Notes: a model not told the origin generated them from the sequence alone. DNA of 64,000 nt from Ottowia beijingensis (GCF_013423955.1 NZ_JACCKX010000001.1:2666001-2730000); one strand, 5' to 3'; positions 49,103 through 58,748 are shown, counted from the stretch's first letter. Program-made: numbers and translations.

Positions 49103-50667
49103 GGCGTTTTCTGCGCGCCACCACCATCGTGTGGGTGGCCCTGCGCTACGGGCTGGACGAGCTGGTGCTGACCAGCTTCCGCCATCCGTGGTTGCGGCTG
49201 ATCGCGCGCATCGCTTCCATCGGGCGCGACCTGTCGGCCCCGCGCGGGCAGCGCCTGCGCGAGGCGCTGGAGCGCCTGGGCCCCATCTTCGTCAAGTTCG
49301 GCCAGGTGCTGTCGACCCGGCGCGATCTGCTGCCGGCCGACATCGCCGACGAACTGGCGCTGCTGCAGGACCGCGTGCCGCCCTTTCCCGGCGACGAGGC
49401 GGTGGTGATCATCGAGCGCGCCTTCGGCCAGCCGATCGACGCGCTGTTCACCAGCTTCGACCGCGCGCCGGTGGCCAGCGCCTCGATCGCGCAGGTGCAC
49501 TTCGCCATCACCACCGACAAGCACGGCCGCGAGCGCGAAGTCGCCGTCAAGGTGCTGCGCCCCGGCATGCTGAAGGTGATCGACCAGGATCTGGCGCTGA
49601 TCCGCATGATGGCCGGCTGGGTGGAACGCCTGGCGCCCGATGGCCGGCGCCTGAAGCCGCGCGAGGTGGCGGCCGAGTTCGACAAGTACCTGCACGACGA
49701 GCTGGACCTGGTGCGCGAGGCCGCCAGCGCCGCGCAGCTGCGGCGCAACATGGCCGACGTGGGGCTGGTGCTGATCCCCGAGATGTTCTGGGACATGATC
49801 CGCCCCGAGGTGCTGGTGATGGAGCGCATGAAGGGCGTGCCCGTCAACCAGATCGAGCGCCTGCGCGCCGCCGGCGTCGACATCCCCAAGCTGGCGCGCG
49901 ACGGCGTCACCATCTTCTTCACCCAGGTGTTCCGCGACGGCTTCTTCCATGCCGACATGCACCCGGGCAACATCATGGTCAGCGTGGAGCCGGCCACCTT
50001 CGGGCGCTACATCTCGGTGGACTTCGGCATCGTCGGCACGCTGACGCAGGTCGACAAGGAATACCTGGCGCAGAACTTCGCCGCCTTCTTCCGCCGCGAT
50101 TACAAGCGCGTGGCCGAGCTGCACGTCGAAAGCGGCTGGGTGCCGGCCGACACGCGCATCGACGAGCTGGAGGCCGGCATCCGCAGCGTGTGCGAGCCGT
50201 ACTTCGACCGGCCGCTGAAGGACATCTCGCTCGGCATGGTGCTGCTGCGGCTGTTCCAGATCTCGCGCCGCTTCAACGTCGTCATCCAGCCGCAACTGGT
50301 GCTGCTGCAGAAGACGCTGCTGAACGTGGAAGGCCTGGGCCGCCAGCTCGACCCCGACCTGGACCTGTGGTCCACGGCCAAGCCGTTTTTAGAGAAGTGG
50401 ATGCTCGAGCAGATCGGCCCGCGCCGCTTCTGGACCGAACTGAAGGACCAGGCGCCGTATTACGCCAAGATGCTGCCCGACCTGCCGCGCCTGCTGCACG
50501 GCTACCTGCAGCAGCGGCCGATGGACGATCTGCGGCAGGAGCTGCGCGAGCTGGTGCGCGAGCAGCAGCGCACCAACAGCCTGCTGCAGAAGATCGTCTA
50601 CGGCGGCATCGGCTTCGCGCTGGGGCTGATCGTGATGCAGATCGTGGTGCGCGTGCGGCTGTTCTAG
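49099..50667 (+). CDS. ubiB: Ubiquinone biosynthesis regulatory ATPase UbiB
   Basis: UbiB is a membrane-anchored atypical kinase-like ATPase needed for ubiquinone synthesis, probably helping extract lipid intermediates. The 522-residue protein has the KxGQ motif ([16 protein letters not shown], about 65-80), the Ala-rich loop ASASIAQVH in place of a normal P-loop, and AVKVLRPGM with the ATP lysine. The [11 protein letters not shown] and VDFGIVGTL segments are catalytic/metal blocks. A hydrophobic C terminus ends VVRVRLF. The ATGA overlap with ubiJ indicates coupling. Confidence 0.96.
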   Translation: MRRFLRATTIVWVALRYGLDELVLTSFRHPWLRLIARIASIGRDLSAPRGQRLREALERLGPIFVKFGQVLSTRRDLLPADIADELALLQDRVPPFPGDEAVVIIERAFGQPIDALFTSFDRAPVASASIAQVHFAITTDKHGREREVAVKVLRPGMLKVIDQDLALIRMMAGWVERLAPDGRRLKPREVAAEFDKYLHDELDLVREAASAAQLRRNMADVGLVLIPEMFWDMIRPEVLVMERMKGVPVNQIERLRAAGVDIPKLARDGVTIFFTQVFRDGFFHADMHPGNIMVSVEPATFGRYISVDFGIVGTLTQVDKEYLAQNFAAFFRRDYKRVAELHVESGWVPADTRIDELEAGIRSVCEPYFDRPLKDISLGMVLLRLFQISRRFNVVIQPQLVLLQKTLLNVEGLGRQLDPDLDLWSTAKPFLEKWMLEQIGPRRFWTELKDQAPYYAKMLPDLPRLLHGYLQQRPMDDLRQELRELVREQQRTNSLLQKIVYGGIGFALGLIVMQIVVRVRLF

Positions 50668-50680
50668 CCACCAGGGCCGC

Positions 50681-50780
50681 AATCAAAATCGTAGCTGCTT
50701 GCGCTCGTCCGCAAAGGTTTTCAGGTTGAAATGAACCTGAAACCCTTGATGGAAAAGCGCCAGAAGCTCTTTTTTGATTT
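50681..50780. repeat. Dispersed intergenic repeat, family A, long form after ubiB
   Basis: The left terminus AAAATCGTAGCTGCTTGCGC and right terminus GCGCCAGAAGCTCTTTTTTG are inverse. The core is the inverted pair GGTTTTCAGGTT and AACCTGAAACC. Confidence 0.8.
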
Positions 50781-50879
50781 ATCCAACACTTGGCCGCCGC
50801 CTGTCTCCCAACGGCGCGCGCCGCGGGCGATCAGGGATAATCCGCCGTTTTTCGAGCCACACCAGCGGAGGGGAAGGCC

Positions 50880-52340
50880 GTGCTGATCAGCTTCATCGTC
50901 CTGTACCTGATGGCGTCGATCGCCATCGGCCTGTACGCCGCCACGCGGGTGAAGAACACGGCCGACTACGCCGTGGCGGGCCGCAGCCTGCCGCTGGCGG
51001 TGGTCATCGCCACCACCTTCGCCACCTGGTTCGGCTCCGAGACGGTGCTGGGCGTGCCCGGCCAGTTCGTCAAGGAGAACCTGGGCGGCATCGTCGAAGA
51101 CCCGTTCGGCGCCGGCATGTGCCTGATCCTGGTGGGCTTCTTCTTCGCGCGCAAGCTGTACCGGCGCAACATCATCACCATCGGCGACTACTACCGCCAG
51201 CGCTACGGCACGCTGATCGAGGTGCTGTGTTCGATCATCATCATCTTCAGCTACCTCGGCTGGGTGGGCGCGCAGGTGACGGCGCTGGGGCTGGTGTTCA
51301 ACCTGCTCAGCCAGGGCGCCATCTCGCTGGCCTGGGGCATGACCATCGGCACGCTGGTGGTGCTGGTCTACACACTGTACGGCGGCATGTGGTCGGTGGC
51401 GCTGACCGACTTCGTACAGATGATCGTCATCACCGTCGGCCTGCTGGCCATTGCCTGGTACGCCAGCAGCATGGCCGGCGGCGCCGACAAGGTGATCGAC
51501 TACGCGGCGCGCGAGGGCAAGTTCCAGTTCCTGCCCACCGGCGGGCTGAAGGAGTGGCTGTTCTTCATCGGCGCCGCCATCACCATGATGCTGGGCTCGG
51601 TGCCGCAGCAGGACGTGTTCCAGCGCGTCATGTCATCCAAGGACGAGGACACCGCGGTGCGCGGGCCCATCATCGGCGGCTCGCTCTACATCCTGTTCGC
51701 CTTCGTGCCCATGTTCATCGTGCTGGCCGCGCTGATGGTGTTGCCCGAGACCCAGGGCATGCTGGCCGACGACCCGCAGCGCGTGCTGCCCACGCTGGTG
51801 CTGGAGCACATGCCGGTGCTGCTGCAGGTGGCCTTCTTCGGCGCGCTGCTGTCGGCCATCATGTCCACCGCCTCGGCCACCATGCTGGCGCCTTCGACCA
51901 CCTTCGTCGAGAACATCCTGCGCAACCTGCGCCCCGGCATGAGCGACCAGCAGACGCTGAAGGCCATGCGCATCAGCGTGCTGGTGTTCACTGTGTGCGT
52001 GCTGGTCTACTCCATCACCATGGAGGGCTCGTCCATCTACGAACTGGTGGCCGGCGCCTACCAGGTGCCGCTGGTCGGCGCCTTCGTGCCGCTGGCGTTC
52101 GGGGTGTACTGGAAGCGCGCCACCACCCAGGGCGCGCTGCTGGCGGTGGTGATGGGCCTCGGCGTGTGGCTGCTGTGGGTGGCCAGCCCGATGCTGCACG
52201 AAGCCTTCCCGCAGCAGCTGGCCGGCGTGCTGGCGGCCATCACCGGCATGGTGGGCGGCTCGCTGGCGCCGCAGTTCGTGGCCGACCACAAGGGGCACAC
52301 CCACCATTACGAAGGCAGCCCGGCCGGCAGCGCGGTCTGA
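50880..52340 (+). CDS. Sodium:solute symporter family protein
   Basis: 486-residue member of the SSS transporter family with about 13 hydrophobic segments. Motifs include DYAVAGRSLPLAVVIATTFATWFGSETVLGVPG near helices 1-2, YGGMWSVALTDFVQ, and LLSAIMSTASATMLAPSTTFVEN, the conserved sodium-site helix. The start is GTG with the strong ribosome site GGAGGGG. The ligand is not identifiable: the protein is not clearly PutP, PanF or ActP. It stands alone between a repeat and fmdB. The histidine-rich tail (HKGHTHHYEG) is a small oddity. Confidence 0.9.
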   Translation: MLISFIVLYLMASIAIGLYAATRVKNTADYAVAGRSLPLAVVIATTFATWFGSETVLGVPGQFVKENLGGIVEDPFGAGMCLILVGFFFARKLYRRNIITIGDYYRQRYGTLIEVLCSIIIIFSYLGWVGAQVTALGLVFNLLSQGAISLAWGMTIGTLVVLVYTLYGGMWSVALTDFVQMIVITVGLLAIAWYASSMAGGADKVIDYAAREGKFQFLPTGGLKEWLFFIGAAITMMLGSVPQQDVFQRVMSSKDEDTAVRGPIIGGSLYILFAFVPMFIVLAALMVLPETQGMLADDPQRVLPTLVLEHMPVLLQVAFFGALLSAIMSTASATMLAPSTTFVENILRNLRPGMSDQQTLKAMRISVLVFTVCVLVYSITMEGSSIYELVAGAYQVPLVGAFVPLAFGVYWKRATTQGALLAVVMGLGVWLLWVASPMLHEAFPQQLAGVLAAITGMVGGSLAPQFVADHKGHTHHYEGSPAGSAV

Positions 52341-52389
52341 CGCGGGGGCAGGGGCGCGGCCGGGCGCCGTCGAATCGAGGGGCGGCACC

Positions 52390-52395
52390 TATAAT
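52390..52395 (+). promoter_or_regulatory. -10 box of the fmdB-DUF502-aspS unit
   Basis: A perfect TATAAT lies 28 bases before the fmdB ATG, followed by a T6 run. A -35 is not obvious. It probably drives fmdB, DUF502 and aspS together. Confidence 0.55.
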
Positions 52396-52423
52396 TGAGG
52401 GTTTTTTCCCGGATGCTCCCGCC

Positions 52424-52753
52424 ATGCCCATCTACGCGTACAAGTGCGCATCCTGCGGCTTTGCCAAGGATGTGCTGCAGAAGATCTCCGACGCCCCGCT
52501 GACGGTGTGCCCGTCCTGCGGCGAATCCGCGTTCAGCAAGCAGCTCACGGCCGCGGGCTTCCAGCTCAAGGGTTCGGGCTGGTACGTCACCGACTTCCGC
52601 GACGGCGGCAAGGGCGCCAGTGCCGGCGCCGGCACGGCCGCTGCGGCCGATGGTGCCGTCAAGTCCGATGCCCCGGCGCCCGCGCCGGCCCCCGCGGCCA
52701 GCCCGGCGCCGGGCTCGGGCGGCAGCTCCGGCAGCGGCAGCGCCGGCAGCTGA
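52424..52753 (+). CDS. FmdB family zinc-ribbon protein
   Basis: 109 residues. The first 45 form the FmdB/CxxC_CXXC_SSSS zinc ribbon: YAYKCASCGFAKDVLQK and LTVCPSCGESAFSKQL give the paired CxxC knuckles. The remainder is Ala/Pro/Gly-rich low-complexity sequence. The function of these putative regulatory proteins is unknown. It is first in a short same-strand series with DUF502 and aspS, an arrangement common in Burkholderiales. Confidence 0.92.
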   Translation: MPIYAYKCASCGFAKDVLQKISDAPLTVCPSCGESAFSKQLTAAGFQLKGSGWYVTDFRDGGKGASAGAGTAAAADGAVKSDAPAPAPAPAASPAPGSGGSSGSGSAGS

Positions 52754-52778
52754 TCGCCGCGTCGCACCACCCCATCCC

Positions 52779-53546
52779 ATGATGTCCCGCCTGCGGCAAT
52801 ACTTCATCACCGGCCTGCTGGTGTGGTTGCCCGTGGGCGTCACGGTGTGGGTGCTGCTGTGGCTGGTCGGCATCCTGGACAGCATCTTCCTGGGGGTGCT
52901 GGCGGCGGTCGAGGCGGTGGTGCCCGGCCTCACGCCGCTGGCCGACCAGTTGCGCCGCATCCCCGGCCTGGGGGTGATCCTGGTGGCGGTGGTGGTGGTG
53001 AGCACGGGCCTGTTCGTGGCCAACATGTTCGGCCAGTGGTGGCTGCGCCAGTGGGAGCGGCTGATGCACCGCATTCCGGTGGTGCGCAGCATCTACTCCA
53101 GCGTCAAGCAGGTGTCGGACACGCTGTTCTCCGGCTCGGGGCAGGCGTTCTCGAAGGCGCTGCTCATCCAGTACCCGCGTCAGGGCGCCTGGACCATCGC
53201 CTTCCTGACCGGCAAGCCCGGCGGCGAGGTGGCGCGCCATCTCGACGGCGACTACATCAGCGTCTACGTGCCGACCACGCCCAACCCGACTTCGGGCTTC
53301 TTCCTCATGGTGCCGCGCGCCGACGTGGTGGAGCTCAAGATGTCGGTCGACGAGGCGCTCAAGTACATCATCTCCATGGGCGTCGTGGTGCCGCCGCTGC
53401 GCGAGCCGCGCCCCGGCGATCCCGTGCCCGCGCCCCAGGTGCCGGGTGTCACGGGGCCGCTGCATCCGCCCGCTGCAACGCCCCCGGCGGCGCCTGATGC
53501 CGCCACCACCTTGCCGGAGGCCGCGGCCGCCCGGCCCGAACCCTGA
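52779..53546 (+). CDS. DUF502 family membrane protein
   Basis: 255-residue inner-membrane protein. Two hydrophobic helices ([30 protein letters not shown] and [23 protein letters not shown]) are followed by the conserved [20 protein letters not shown]. Later blocks are [49 protein letters not shown]. These are hallmarks of DUF502, whose function is unknown. The C terminus is a proline/alanine tail. Tandem ATG codons open the gene. It lies 25 bp after fmdB and 22 bp before aspS. Confidence 0.92.
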   Translation: MMSRLRQYFITGLLVWLPVGVTVWVLLWLVGILDSIFLGVLAAVEAVVPGLTPLADQLRRIPGLGVILVAVVVVSTGLFVANMFGQWWLRQWERLMHRIPVVRSIYSSVKQVSDTLFSGSGQAFSKALLIQYPRQGAWTIAFLTGKPGGEVARHLDGDYISVYVPTTPNPTSGFFLMVPRADVVELKMSVDEALKYIISMGVVVPPLREPRPGDPVPAPQVPGVTGPLHPPAATPPAAPDAATTLPEAAAARPEP

Positions 53547-53568
53547 ACATTCTTTTCGAAAGCCAGCC

Positions 53569-55359
53569 ATGTCCATGCGTTCCCATTACTGCGGCCTCGT
53601 CACCGAGGCACTGACCGGCCAGACCGTGACCCTGTGCGGCTGGGTCAACCGCCGGCGCGACCACGGCGGCGTGATCTTCGTCGACCTGCGCGACCGCGAG
53701 GGCTACGTGCAGGTGGTGTGCGACCCCGACCGCCCCGAGATGTTCAAGATCGCCGAAGACCTGCGCAACGAGTTCTGCGTGCAGATCACCGGCCTGGTGC
53801 GCGCGCGGCCCGAGGGCACCACCAACGACAACCTCAAGAGCGGCAAGATCGAGGTGCTGTGCCACGAGCTGACGGTGCTCAACGCCTCGGTCACGCCGCC
53901 GTTCCAGCTCGACGACGACAACCTGAGCGAGACCACGCGCCTGACGCACCGCGTGCTCGACCTGCGCCGCCCCTACATGCAGAACAACCTGATGCTGCGC
54001 TACCGCGTGGCCATGGAGGCGCGCAAGTTCCTCGACGAGCACGGCTTCATCGACATCGAGACGCCCATGCTCACCAAGAGCACGCCCGAGGGCGCGCGCG
54101 ACTACCTGGTCCCCAGCCGCGTGCACGACGGCCACTTCTTCGCGCTGCCGCAGTCGCCGCAGCTGTTCAAGCAGTTGCTGATGGTGGCCGGCTACGACCG
54201 CTACTACCAGATCACCAAGTGCTTCCGTGACGAAGACCTGCGCGCCGACCGCCAGCCCGAGTTCACGCAGATCGACATCGAGACCTCGTTCCTCGGCGAG
54301 CAGGAAATCCGCGACCTGTTCCAGCGCATGATCGCGCACGTCTTCCAGCAGGCGCTGGGCGTGGACCTGGGCGAGTTCCCGGTGATGCCCTTCGCCGAGG
54401 CCATGCACCGCTTCGGCTCCGACAAGCCCGATCTGCGCGTCAAGCTCGAATTCACCGAGCTGACCGACTTGATGGCCGACGTCGACTTCAAGGTCTTCAG
54501 CGGCCCGGCCAGCACGCCGGGCGGCCGCGTGGTCGCGCTGCGCGTGCCGGGCGGCAGCGAGATGAGCCGCGGCGAGATCGACGGCTTCACCGAGTTCGTC
54601 AAGATCTACGGCGCCAAGGGCCTGGCGTGGATCAAGGTCAACGACGTGGCCAAGGGCCGCGACGGCCTGCAGTCGCCCATCGTCAAGAACCTGCACGATG
54701 CGGCGATTGCCGAAATCCTCAAGCGCAGCGGCGCGGCCAACGGCGACATCCTGTTCTTCGGCGCCGACAAGGCCAAGGTGGTCAACGACGCCATCGGTGC
54801 GCTGCGCCTGAAGATCGGCCACGGCGAGTTTGCGAAGAAGGCCGGCCTGTTCGAGGACCGCTGGGCGCCGCTGTGGGTGGTCGACTTCCCGATGTTCGAG
54901 TTCGACGAGGACGAGAACCGCTGGAACGCCATGCACCACCCCTTCACCAGCCCGAAGGATGGCCACGAGGACTACATGGATTCCGACCCCGGCAAGTGCA
55001 TGGCCAAGGCCTACGACATGGTGCTCAACGGCTGGGAGCTGGGCGGCGGCTCGGTGCGTATCCACCGCGCCGAGGTGCAGAGCAAGGTGTTCTCGGCGCT
55101 CAAGATCGGGCCCGAGGAAGCGCAGGCCAAGTTCGGCTTCCTGCTGGATGCGCTGCAGTACGGCGCGCCGCCGCACGGCGGGCTGGCCTTCGGGCTGGAC
55201 CGCCTGGTCACGCTGATGACCAAGGCCGAGTCGATCCGCGACGTCATCGCCTTCCCCAAGACCCAGCGCGCGCAGTGCCTGCTGACGCAGGCGCCCAGCC
55301 CGGTGGACGAGAAGCAGTTGCGCGAACTGCACATCCGCCTGCGCAATCCGGTAGCGTGA
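53569..55359 (+). CDS. aspS: Aspartyl-tRNA synthetase
   Basis: Class II aminoacyl-tRNA synthetase, 596 residues, charging tRNA(Asp) (and possibly tRNA(Asn), which sequence alone does not settle). It has the N-terminal OB anticodon-binding domain ([31 protein letters not shown]). Class II motif 1 is in the [22 protein letters not shown] region, and motif 2 is [20 protein letters not shown]. The bacterial GAD insertion domain follows, then motif 3 [13 protein letters not shown]. The ATG at 53569 is chosen over upstream in-frame codons because MRSHYCG is the usual start. Confidence 0.97.
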   Translation: MSMRSHYCGLVTEALTGQTVTLCGWVNRRRDHGGVIFVDLRDREGYVQVVCDPDRPEMFKIAEDLRNEFCVQITGLVRARPEGTTNDNLKSGKIEVLCHELTVLNASVTPPFQLDDDNLSETTRLTHRVLDLRRPYMQNNLMLRYRVAMEARKFLDEHGFIDIETPMLTKSTPEGARDYLVPSRVHDGHFFALPQSPQLFKQLLMVAGYDRYYQITKCFRDEDLRADRQPEFTQIDIETSFLGEQEIRDLFQRMIAHVFQQALGVDLGEFPVMPFAEAMHRFGSDKPDLRVKLEFTELTDLMADVDFKVFSGPASTPGGRVVALRVPGGSEMSRGEIDGFTEFVKIYGAKGLAWIKVNDVAKGRDGLQSPIVKNLHDAAIAEILKRSGAANGDILFFGADKAKVVNDAIGALRLKIGHGEFAKKAGLFEDRWAPLWVVDFPMFEFDEDENRWNAMHHPFTSPKDGHEDYMDSDPGKCMAKAYDMVLNGWELGGGSVRIHRAEVQSKVFSALKIGPEEAQAKFGFLLDALQYGAPPHGGLAFGLDRLVTLMTKAESIRDVIAFPKTQRAQCLLTQAPSPVDEKQLRELHIRLRNPVA

Positions 55360-55360
55360 C

Positions 55361-55477
55361 ATCCCCTGAGCGGCGGACGCCGCTTCACCCTTCTTGCCGC
55401 GCGAAGGGGGCAATGCCAGCGGCCGGCGCAGGTCGGTCCGCGGCGTTCGCTGGCCGGCCTGTTCCACGGCCTTCGGA
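55361..55477. repeat. Dispersed repeat, family G, copy 1 after aspS
   Basis: CCCCTGAGCGGCGGACGCCG, then GGCCGGCGCAGGTCGGTCCG and CGGCGTTCGCTGGCCGGCCT. About 100 bp are shared with 58749-58855. The element is GC-rich and not obviously hairpin-bounded. Confidence 0.65.
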
Positions 55478-55572
55478 CTGCGCGCATGCCTGGATGGGGT
55501 GCTTTCGGCGCCGTCCTACGCGGGTGGTCCAAGGCCTCTGTTACGATCATTTTTCATCCACTGGAGAACACC

Positions 55573-55899
55573 ATGTCCTACTCTGACCTGGCCGAATCGG
55601 CCTCCGAAACCAAAGAGCAACTCGTCGCCAACCTGCGCCGCGTGGTGTCCGATGCCGAAGACCTGCTGGCCGCCACGGCCGGCCAGACCGACACCAAGAT
55701 CACCGAGCTGCGCGCCCGCGCCAAGGAAAACCTGCACCTGGCCCGCGAGAAGCTGGCCGACGCCGATGCTGCCCTGCGCGCTCGTGCCCGCCAGGCCGCC
55801 GAATACACCGACGAATACGTGCACGACAACCCCTGGTCGTCCATCGGCGCCGCCGCCGCGCTGGGCCTGCTGATCGGCGTGCTGCTGGGTCGCCGTTGA
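55573..55899 (+). CDS. DUF883 (YqjD/ElaB-like) membrane-anchored protein
   Basis: 108 residues. A long amphipathic helical stem (SETKEQLVANLRRVVSDAEDLL, then TKITELRARAKENLHLAREKLADADAALRARARQAAEYTDEYVHDNPW) ends in a single C-terminal membrane helix (IGAAAALGLLIGVLLGRR). This is the YqjD/ElaB/YgaM type. In E. coli these anchor inactive stationary-phase ribosomes to the inner membrane; the same role here is inferred. TGGAGA precedes the ATG, and TACGAT upstream is a possible -10. Two further yqjE/yqjK-like genes follow. Confidence 0.9.
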   Translation: MSYSDLAESASETKEQLVANLRRVVSDAEDLLAATAGQTDTKITELRARAKENLHLAREKLADADAALRARARQAAEYTDEYVHDNPWSSIGAAAALGLLIGVLLGRR

Positions 55900-55936
55900 C
55901 CTGTTCCGAACGCTCGCCACTGCGCCTGATCCCGTC

Positions 55937-56320
55937 ATGAGCCTGCCCTCTGCCGACGCCAGCACCGCCGCGCGCGTGCGCGGCCTGTTTGCCGACGTCA
56001 TCGAACTGGCGCAGGTCCGCTTCGAGCTGTTCACGGTCGAGGCACGCGACGAGCTGTCGCGCCTGGCCCGCATGGCGGTGATGGGGGCGCTGGCGGTGGT
56101 GTTCGTCAGCTTCGGGCTGATCTTTCTGGCCATCTTCCTCACCGTGCTGCTGTGGGATTCGCAGCGCCTGCTGGCGCTGGGCGTGTTCACCACGCTGTTC
56201 CTCGGTGGCGGTGCCGTGCTGGCGCTGCTGGCCTGGCAGAAGGCCAGGCAGGGCTTTCGCATGTTCGGCGCCACGCGCGACGAACTGCGGCGCGACCAGG
56301 AAAGGCTGCGCGCCTCATGA
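55937..56320 (+). CDS. Phage-holin-family / YqjE-like membrane protein
   Basis: 127 residues. An N-terminal soluble helix (ARVRGLFADVIELAQVRFELFTVEARDELSRLARM) is followed by two strongly hydrophobic helices (AVMGALAVVFVSFGLIFLAIFLTVLLW and LLALGVFTTLFLGGGAVLALLAW). It matches the YqjE / 'phage holin family' annotation, a misleading name since no phage genes are near. In E. coli yqjD-yqjE-yqjK form one unit, as here. The stop overlaps the next ATG. Confidence 0.85.
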   Translation: MSLPSADASTAARVRGLFADVIELAQVRFELFTVEARDELSRLARMAVMGALAVVFVSFGLIFLAIFLTVLLWDSQRLLALGVFTTLFLGGGAVLALLAWQKARQGFRMFGATRDELRRDQERLRAS

Positions 56321-56643
56321 GCGACGAGCCCGCCGTCGACCTGGCCGTGCGGCGCGAGCAGCTGCGCCTGCGTTCGGCCCAGTTGCGCGAGCAGATTGCG
56401 GTGCGCACGGCGGTGTTCCGCCCGGTCTTCCATGCCACCGACCGCGTGCGCGGCGGCGTGCGCAGCGTGCAAAGCGCGCGCAAGAGCCATGCGCTGGCCT
56501 TGCTGGCCGGCTCGGCCGTGGTGGGCGCCATACTGGTGCGTCCGCGTGCGGCCATGAACCTGGGGCTGCGCGTGTGGTCGGGCTGGCAGATGTTCAGGCG
56601 CGTGCAGCCCCTGGTCAACAGGGTGCTGCGCCAGCTGGGCTGA
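56317..56643 (+). CDS. YqjK-like small protein
   Basis: 108 residues with no named domain. The N-terminal half is a charged helix (LAVRREQLRLRSAQLREQIAVRTAVFRPVFHATDRVRGGVRSV). One hydrophobic segment follows (ALALLAGSAVVGAILVRP), then a basic tail. By position and general shape it is the YqjK-like third member of the DUF883-YqjE set, translationally coupled through ATGA. Function unknown; assignment rests mostly on context. Confidence 0.7.
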   Translation: MSDEPAVDLAVRREQLRLRSAQLREQIAVRTAVFRPVFHATDRVRGGVRSVQSARKSHALALLAGSAVVGAILVRPRAAMNLGLRVWSGWQMFRRVQPLVNRVLRQLG

Positions 56644-56684
56644 AGGCGGGCGGCGCCGTCGCGCGGCTGAACGTGGACGCGGCC

Positions 56685-57170
56685 ATGCCCACCACATCCG
56701 CTGCCCCGGCGTTCAAGATTCCCGAATCGGTGCTGGTGGTCGTGCACACCGCCGCGCTGAATGTGCTGCTGATCCGCCGCGCCGACACCGCGGCCGACTA
56801 CTGGCAATCCGTCACCGGCAGCAAGGACCATATCGATGAACCCTTCGCGCAGACCGCCGCGCGCGAGGTGCTGGAGGAAACCGGCATTGACGCGGCCGAT
56901 GCCGCTTGCACCCTGCACGACTGGGCCATCGAGAACGTGTACGACATCTACCCGCGCTGGCGTCACCGCTACGCACCGGGCGTGACGCGCAACCGCGAGC
57001 ACGTGTTCGGCCTGTGCGTACCCGAGGGCGTGGCGGTGCGCCTGAACCCGCGCGAGCACACGCAGTTCGCCTGGCTTCCGTGGCGCGCCGCGGCCGACCG
57101 CTGCTTCTCGCCCTCGAACGCCGAAGCCTGCCTGCTGCTGCCGCGCTTTGCGGCCGAGGTGTGCGCATGA
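56685..57170 (+). CDS. nudB: Dihydroneopterin triphosphate diphosphatase
   Basis: NudB removes pyrophosphate from dihydroneopterin triphosphate, the step after FolE in folate synthesis. The 161-residue Nudix protein contains FKIPESVLVVVHT, a NudB-like opening, YWQSVTGSKDHIDEPFAQTAAREVLEETGID (the Nudix helix, with one more residue than the standard spacing between the Gly and first Glu), and a C-terminal EHTQFAWLPW. folE lies 850 bp downstream, supporting the folate role. The stop overlaps the next gene start. The start is the ATG at 56685. Confidence 0.88.
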   Translation: MPTTSAAPAFKIPESVLVVVHTAALNVLLIRRADTAADYWQSVTGSKDHIDEPFAQTAAREVLEETGIDAADAACTLHDWAIENVYDIYPRWRHRYAPGVTRNREHVFGLCVPEGVAVRLNPREHTQFAWLPWRAAADRCFSPSNAEACLLLPRFAAEVCA

Positions 57171-57940
57171 GCCTGGATTCCACCTTCGGCCCGCACGACG
57201 TGCTGCGCGTGGCCACCTACAACATCCACAAGGGCGTGCAGGGCATGGGGCCGGCGCGCCGGCTGGAGATCCACAACCTGGCGCTGGCCATCGAGACGCT
57301 GGACGCCGACATCGTGTGCCTGCAGGAGGTGCGCGCCGCCAACCGCAAGGAGGCCAGCTACTTCACCGGCTGGCCCGAGCTGCCGCAGGCCGAGTTCCTG
57401 GCGCCCGAAGGCTACGAGGCGGCCTACCGCACCAACGCGGTGACCAAGCACGGCGAGCATGGCAACGCCCTGCTGTCGCGTTGGCCCATCATCGCCTGCA
57501 AGCACGAGGACGTGTCGGACCACCGCTTCGAGCAGCGCGGCCTGCTGCATGCCGAGCTGCTGGTGGCCGGTGTCAGCGTGCATGCCATCGTGGTGCATTT
57601 CGGCTTGATTCCAGCCAGCCGCGTGCGTCAGACCGCGCGCCTCAAGGCCTACATCGCCCGCGAGGTGCCGCCGGGTGCACCGCTGGTGGTGGCGGGCGAT
57701 TTCAACGACTGGGGCACGCGTGTGCGAACCTTGCTGAACGTGGATTCGCTGCACGCCTTCGAAGGTCCGCGCACGCTGACCTACCCCTCGCGCCTGCCGG
57801 TGGCGCAACTCGACCACATCTATGCCCGCGGCCTGCGCCCGCTGAGCCTGCAGGCGCCACGCGGCCGGGTGTGGAGCCGCATGTCGGACCATCTGCCGCT
57901 GATTGCCGAGTTCAACCTGCCCGGCGCGAGTGCTACATAA
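57167..57940 (+). CDS. Endonuclease/exonuclease/phosphatase family protein (YbhP-like)
   Basis: 257-residue metal-dependent hydrolase of the EEP fold. The catalytic landmarks are VATYNIHKGVQG, DIVCLQEVRA (metal-binding Glu), HGNALLSRWPI, VVAGDFNDWG (Asp-Asn) and MSDHLPLIAEF (terminal Asp-His). It resembles E. coli YbhP, usually paired with cardiolipin synthase ClsB, which is absent here. No signal peptide is seen. The substrate is unknown; a phosphoester of lipid or nucleic acid is possible. It is coupled to nudB through ATGA. Confidence 0.85.
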   Translation: MSLDSTFGPHDVLRVATYNIHKGVQGMGPARRLEIHNLALAIETLDADIVCLQEVRAANRKEASYFTGWPELPQAEFLAPEGYEAAYRTNAVTKHGEHGNALLSRWPIIACKHEDVSDHRFEQRGLLHAELLVAGVSVHAIVVHFGLIPASRVRQTARLKAYIAREVPPGAPLVVAGDFNDWGTRVRTLLNVDSLHAFEGPRTLTYPSRLPVAQLDHIYARGLRPLSLQAPRGRVWSRMSDHLPLIAEFNLPGASAT

Positions 57941-57960
57941 AAATAGCTGCCTGCGCAATG
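57937..57960. repeat. Partial family A repeat before folE
   Basis: ACATAAAAATAGCTGCCTGC only. This is the left terminus without its partner, apparently a remnant. Confidence 0.5.
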
Positions 57961-58019
57961 CGGTCGGCGACAACGGACCGATTCGACTCGGATGCTTTGC
58001 TGATACCATCGCTTCGCCC

Positions 58020-58745
58020 ATGAAACCTCAACCTGATCTCCCCGTGGCGCCGAGCGCGGCCGATGACGAGGGCACGCCCGTCTCGGTCAAGATTCGCGAG
58101 CGTCTGCAGGCGGCGCGCAAGCGCTTCAACGCCAACGACAACATCTCGGAATTCATCGAACCCGGCGAGCTGGAAAAGCTGCTCGACGAAGTCACGCAGA
58201 AGATGGAAGGCGTGCTCGACAGCCTGGTGATCGACACCGCGCGCGACCACAACACCAAGGACACGGCGCGGCGCGTGGCCAAGATGTATGTCAATGAGGT
58301 GTTCAAGGGCCGCTACGTCAAGCCGCCGGCGATCACCGAGTTTCCCAACGCCGAACGGCTGAACGAGCTGATGATCGTCGGCCCCATCACCGTGCGTTCG
58401 GCCTGCAGCCACCACTTCTGCCCGGTCATCGGCACGCTGTGGATCGGCGTGCTGCCCAACGAGCACACCAACGTCATCGGCCTGTCCAAGTACGCCCGCG
58501 TGGCCGAATGGATCATGGGCCGCCCGCAGATCCAGGAAGAGGCGGTGGTGCAGTTGGCCGACCTGATCCAGAACAAGACCAAGCCCGACGGCCTGGCCAT
58601 CGTGATGGAGGCGACGCACTACTGCGTGGCCTGGCGCGGCGTGAAGGACCTCGACAGCAAGATGATCAACTCGGTCATGCGCGGCGTGTTCCTGAAGGAC
58701 GCCAACCTGCGGCGCGAATTCCTGTCGCTCATTCCCCGGAAATGA
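58020..58745 (+). CDS. folE: GTP cyclohydrolase I
   Basis: FolE opens the imidazole ring of GTP to make 7,8-dihydroneopterin triphosphate, the start of folate synthesis. The 241-residue protein contains DTARRVAKMYVNEVFKG, SACSHHFCPVIG with zinc ligands (about C129 and H132), GLSKYARVAEWIMGRPQIQE and ATHYCVAWRGV (third zinc ligand, about C202). The residue after the first cysteine is Ser where E. coli and human enzymes have Glu. The ATG at 58020 follows a partial repeat. nudB upstream supplies the next enzymatic step. Confidence 0.95.
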   Translation: MKPQPDLPVAPSAADDEGTPVSVKIRERLQAARKRFNANDNISEFIEPGELEKLLDEVTQKMEGVLDSLVIDTARDHNTKDTARRVAKMYVNEVFKGRYVKPPAITEFPNAERLNELMIVGPITVRSACSHHFCPVIGTLWIGVLPNEHTNVIGLSKYARVAEWIMGRPQIQEEAVVQLADLIQNKTKPDGLAIVMEATHYCVAWRGVKDLDSKMINSVMRGVFLKDANLRREFLSLIPRK

Positions 58746-58748
58746 AAC

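Noticed and set aside
55937..56320. Prophage remnant suggested by the 'phage holin family' label
   Set aside because: No other phage gene, integrase or attachment site is near. The gene is the YqjE-like member of a DUF883-YqjE-YqjK set.
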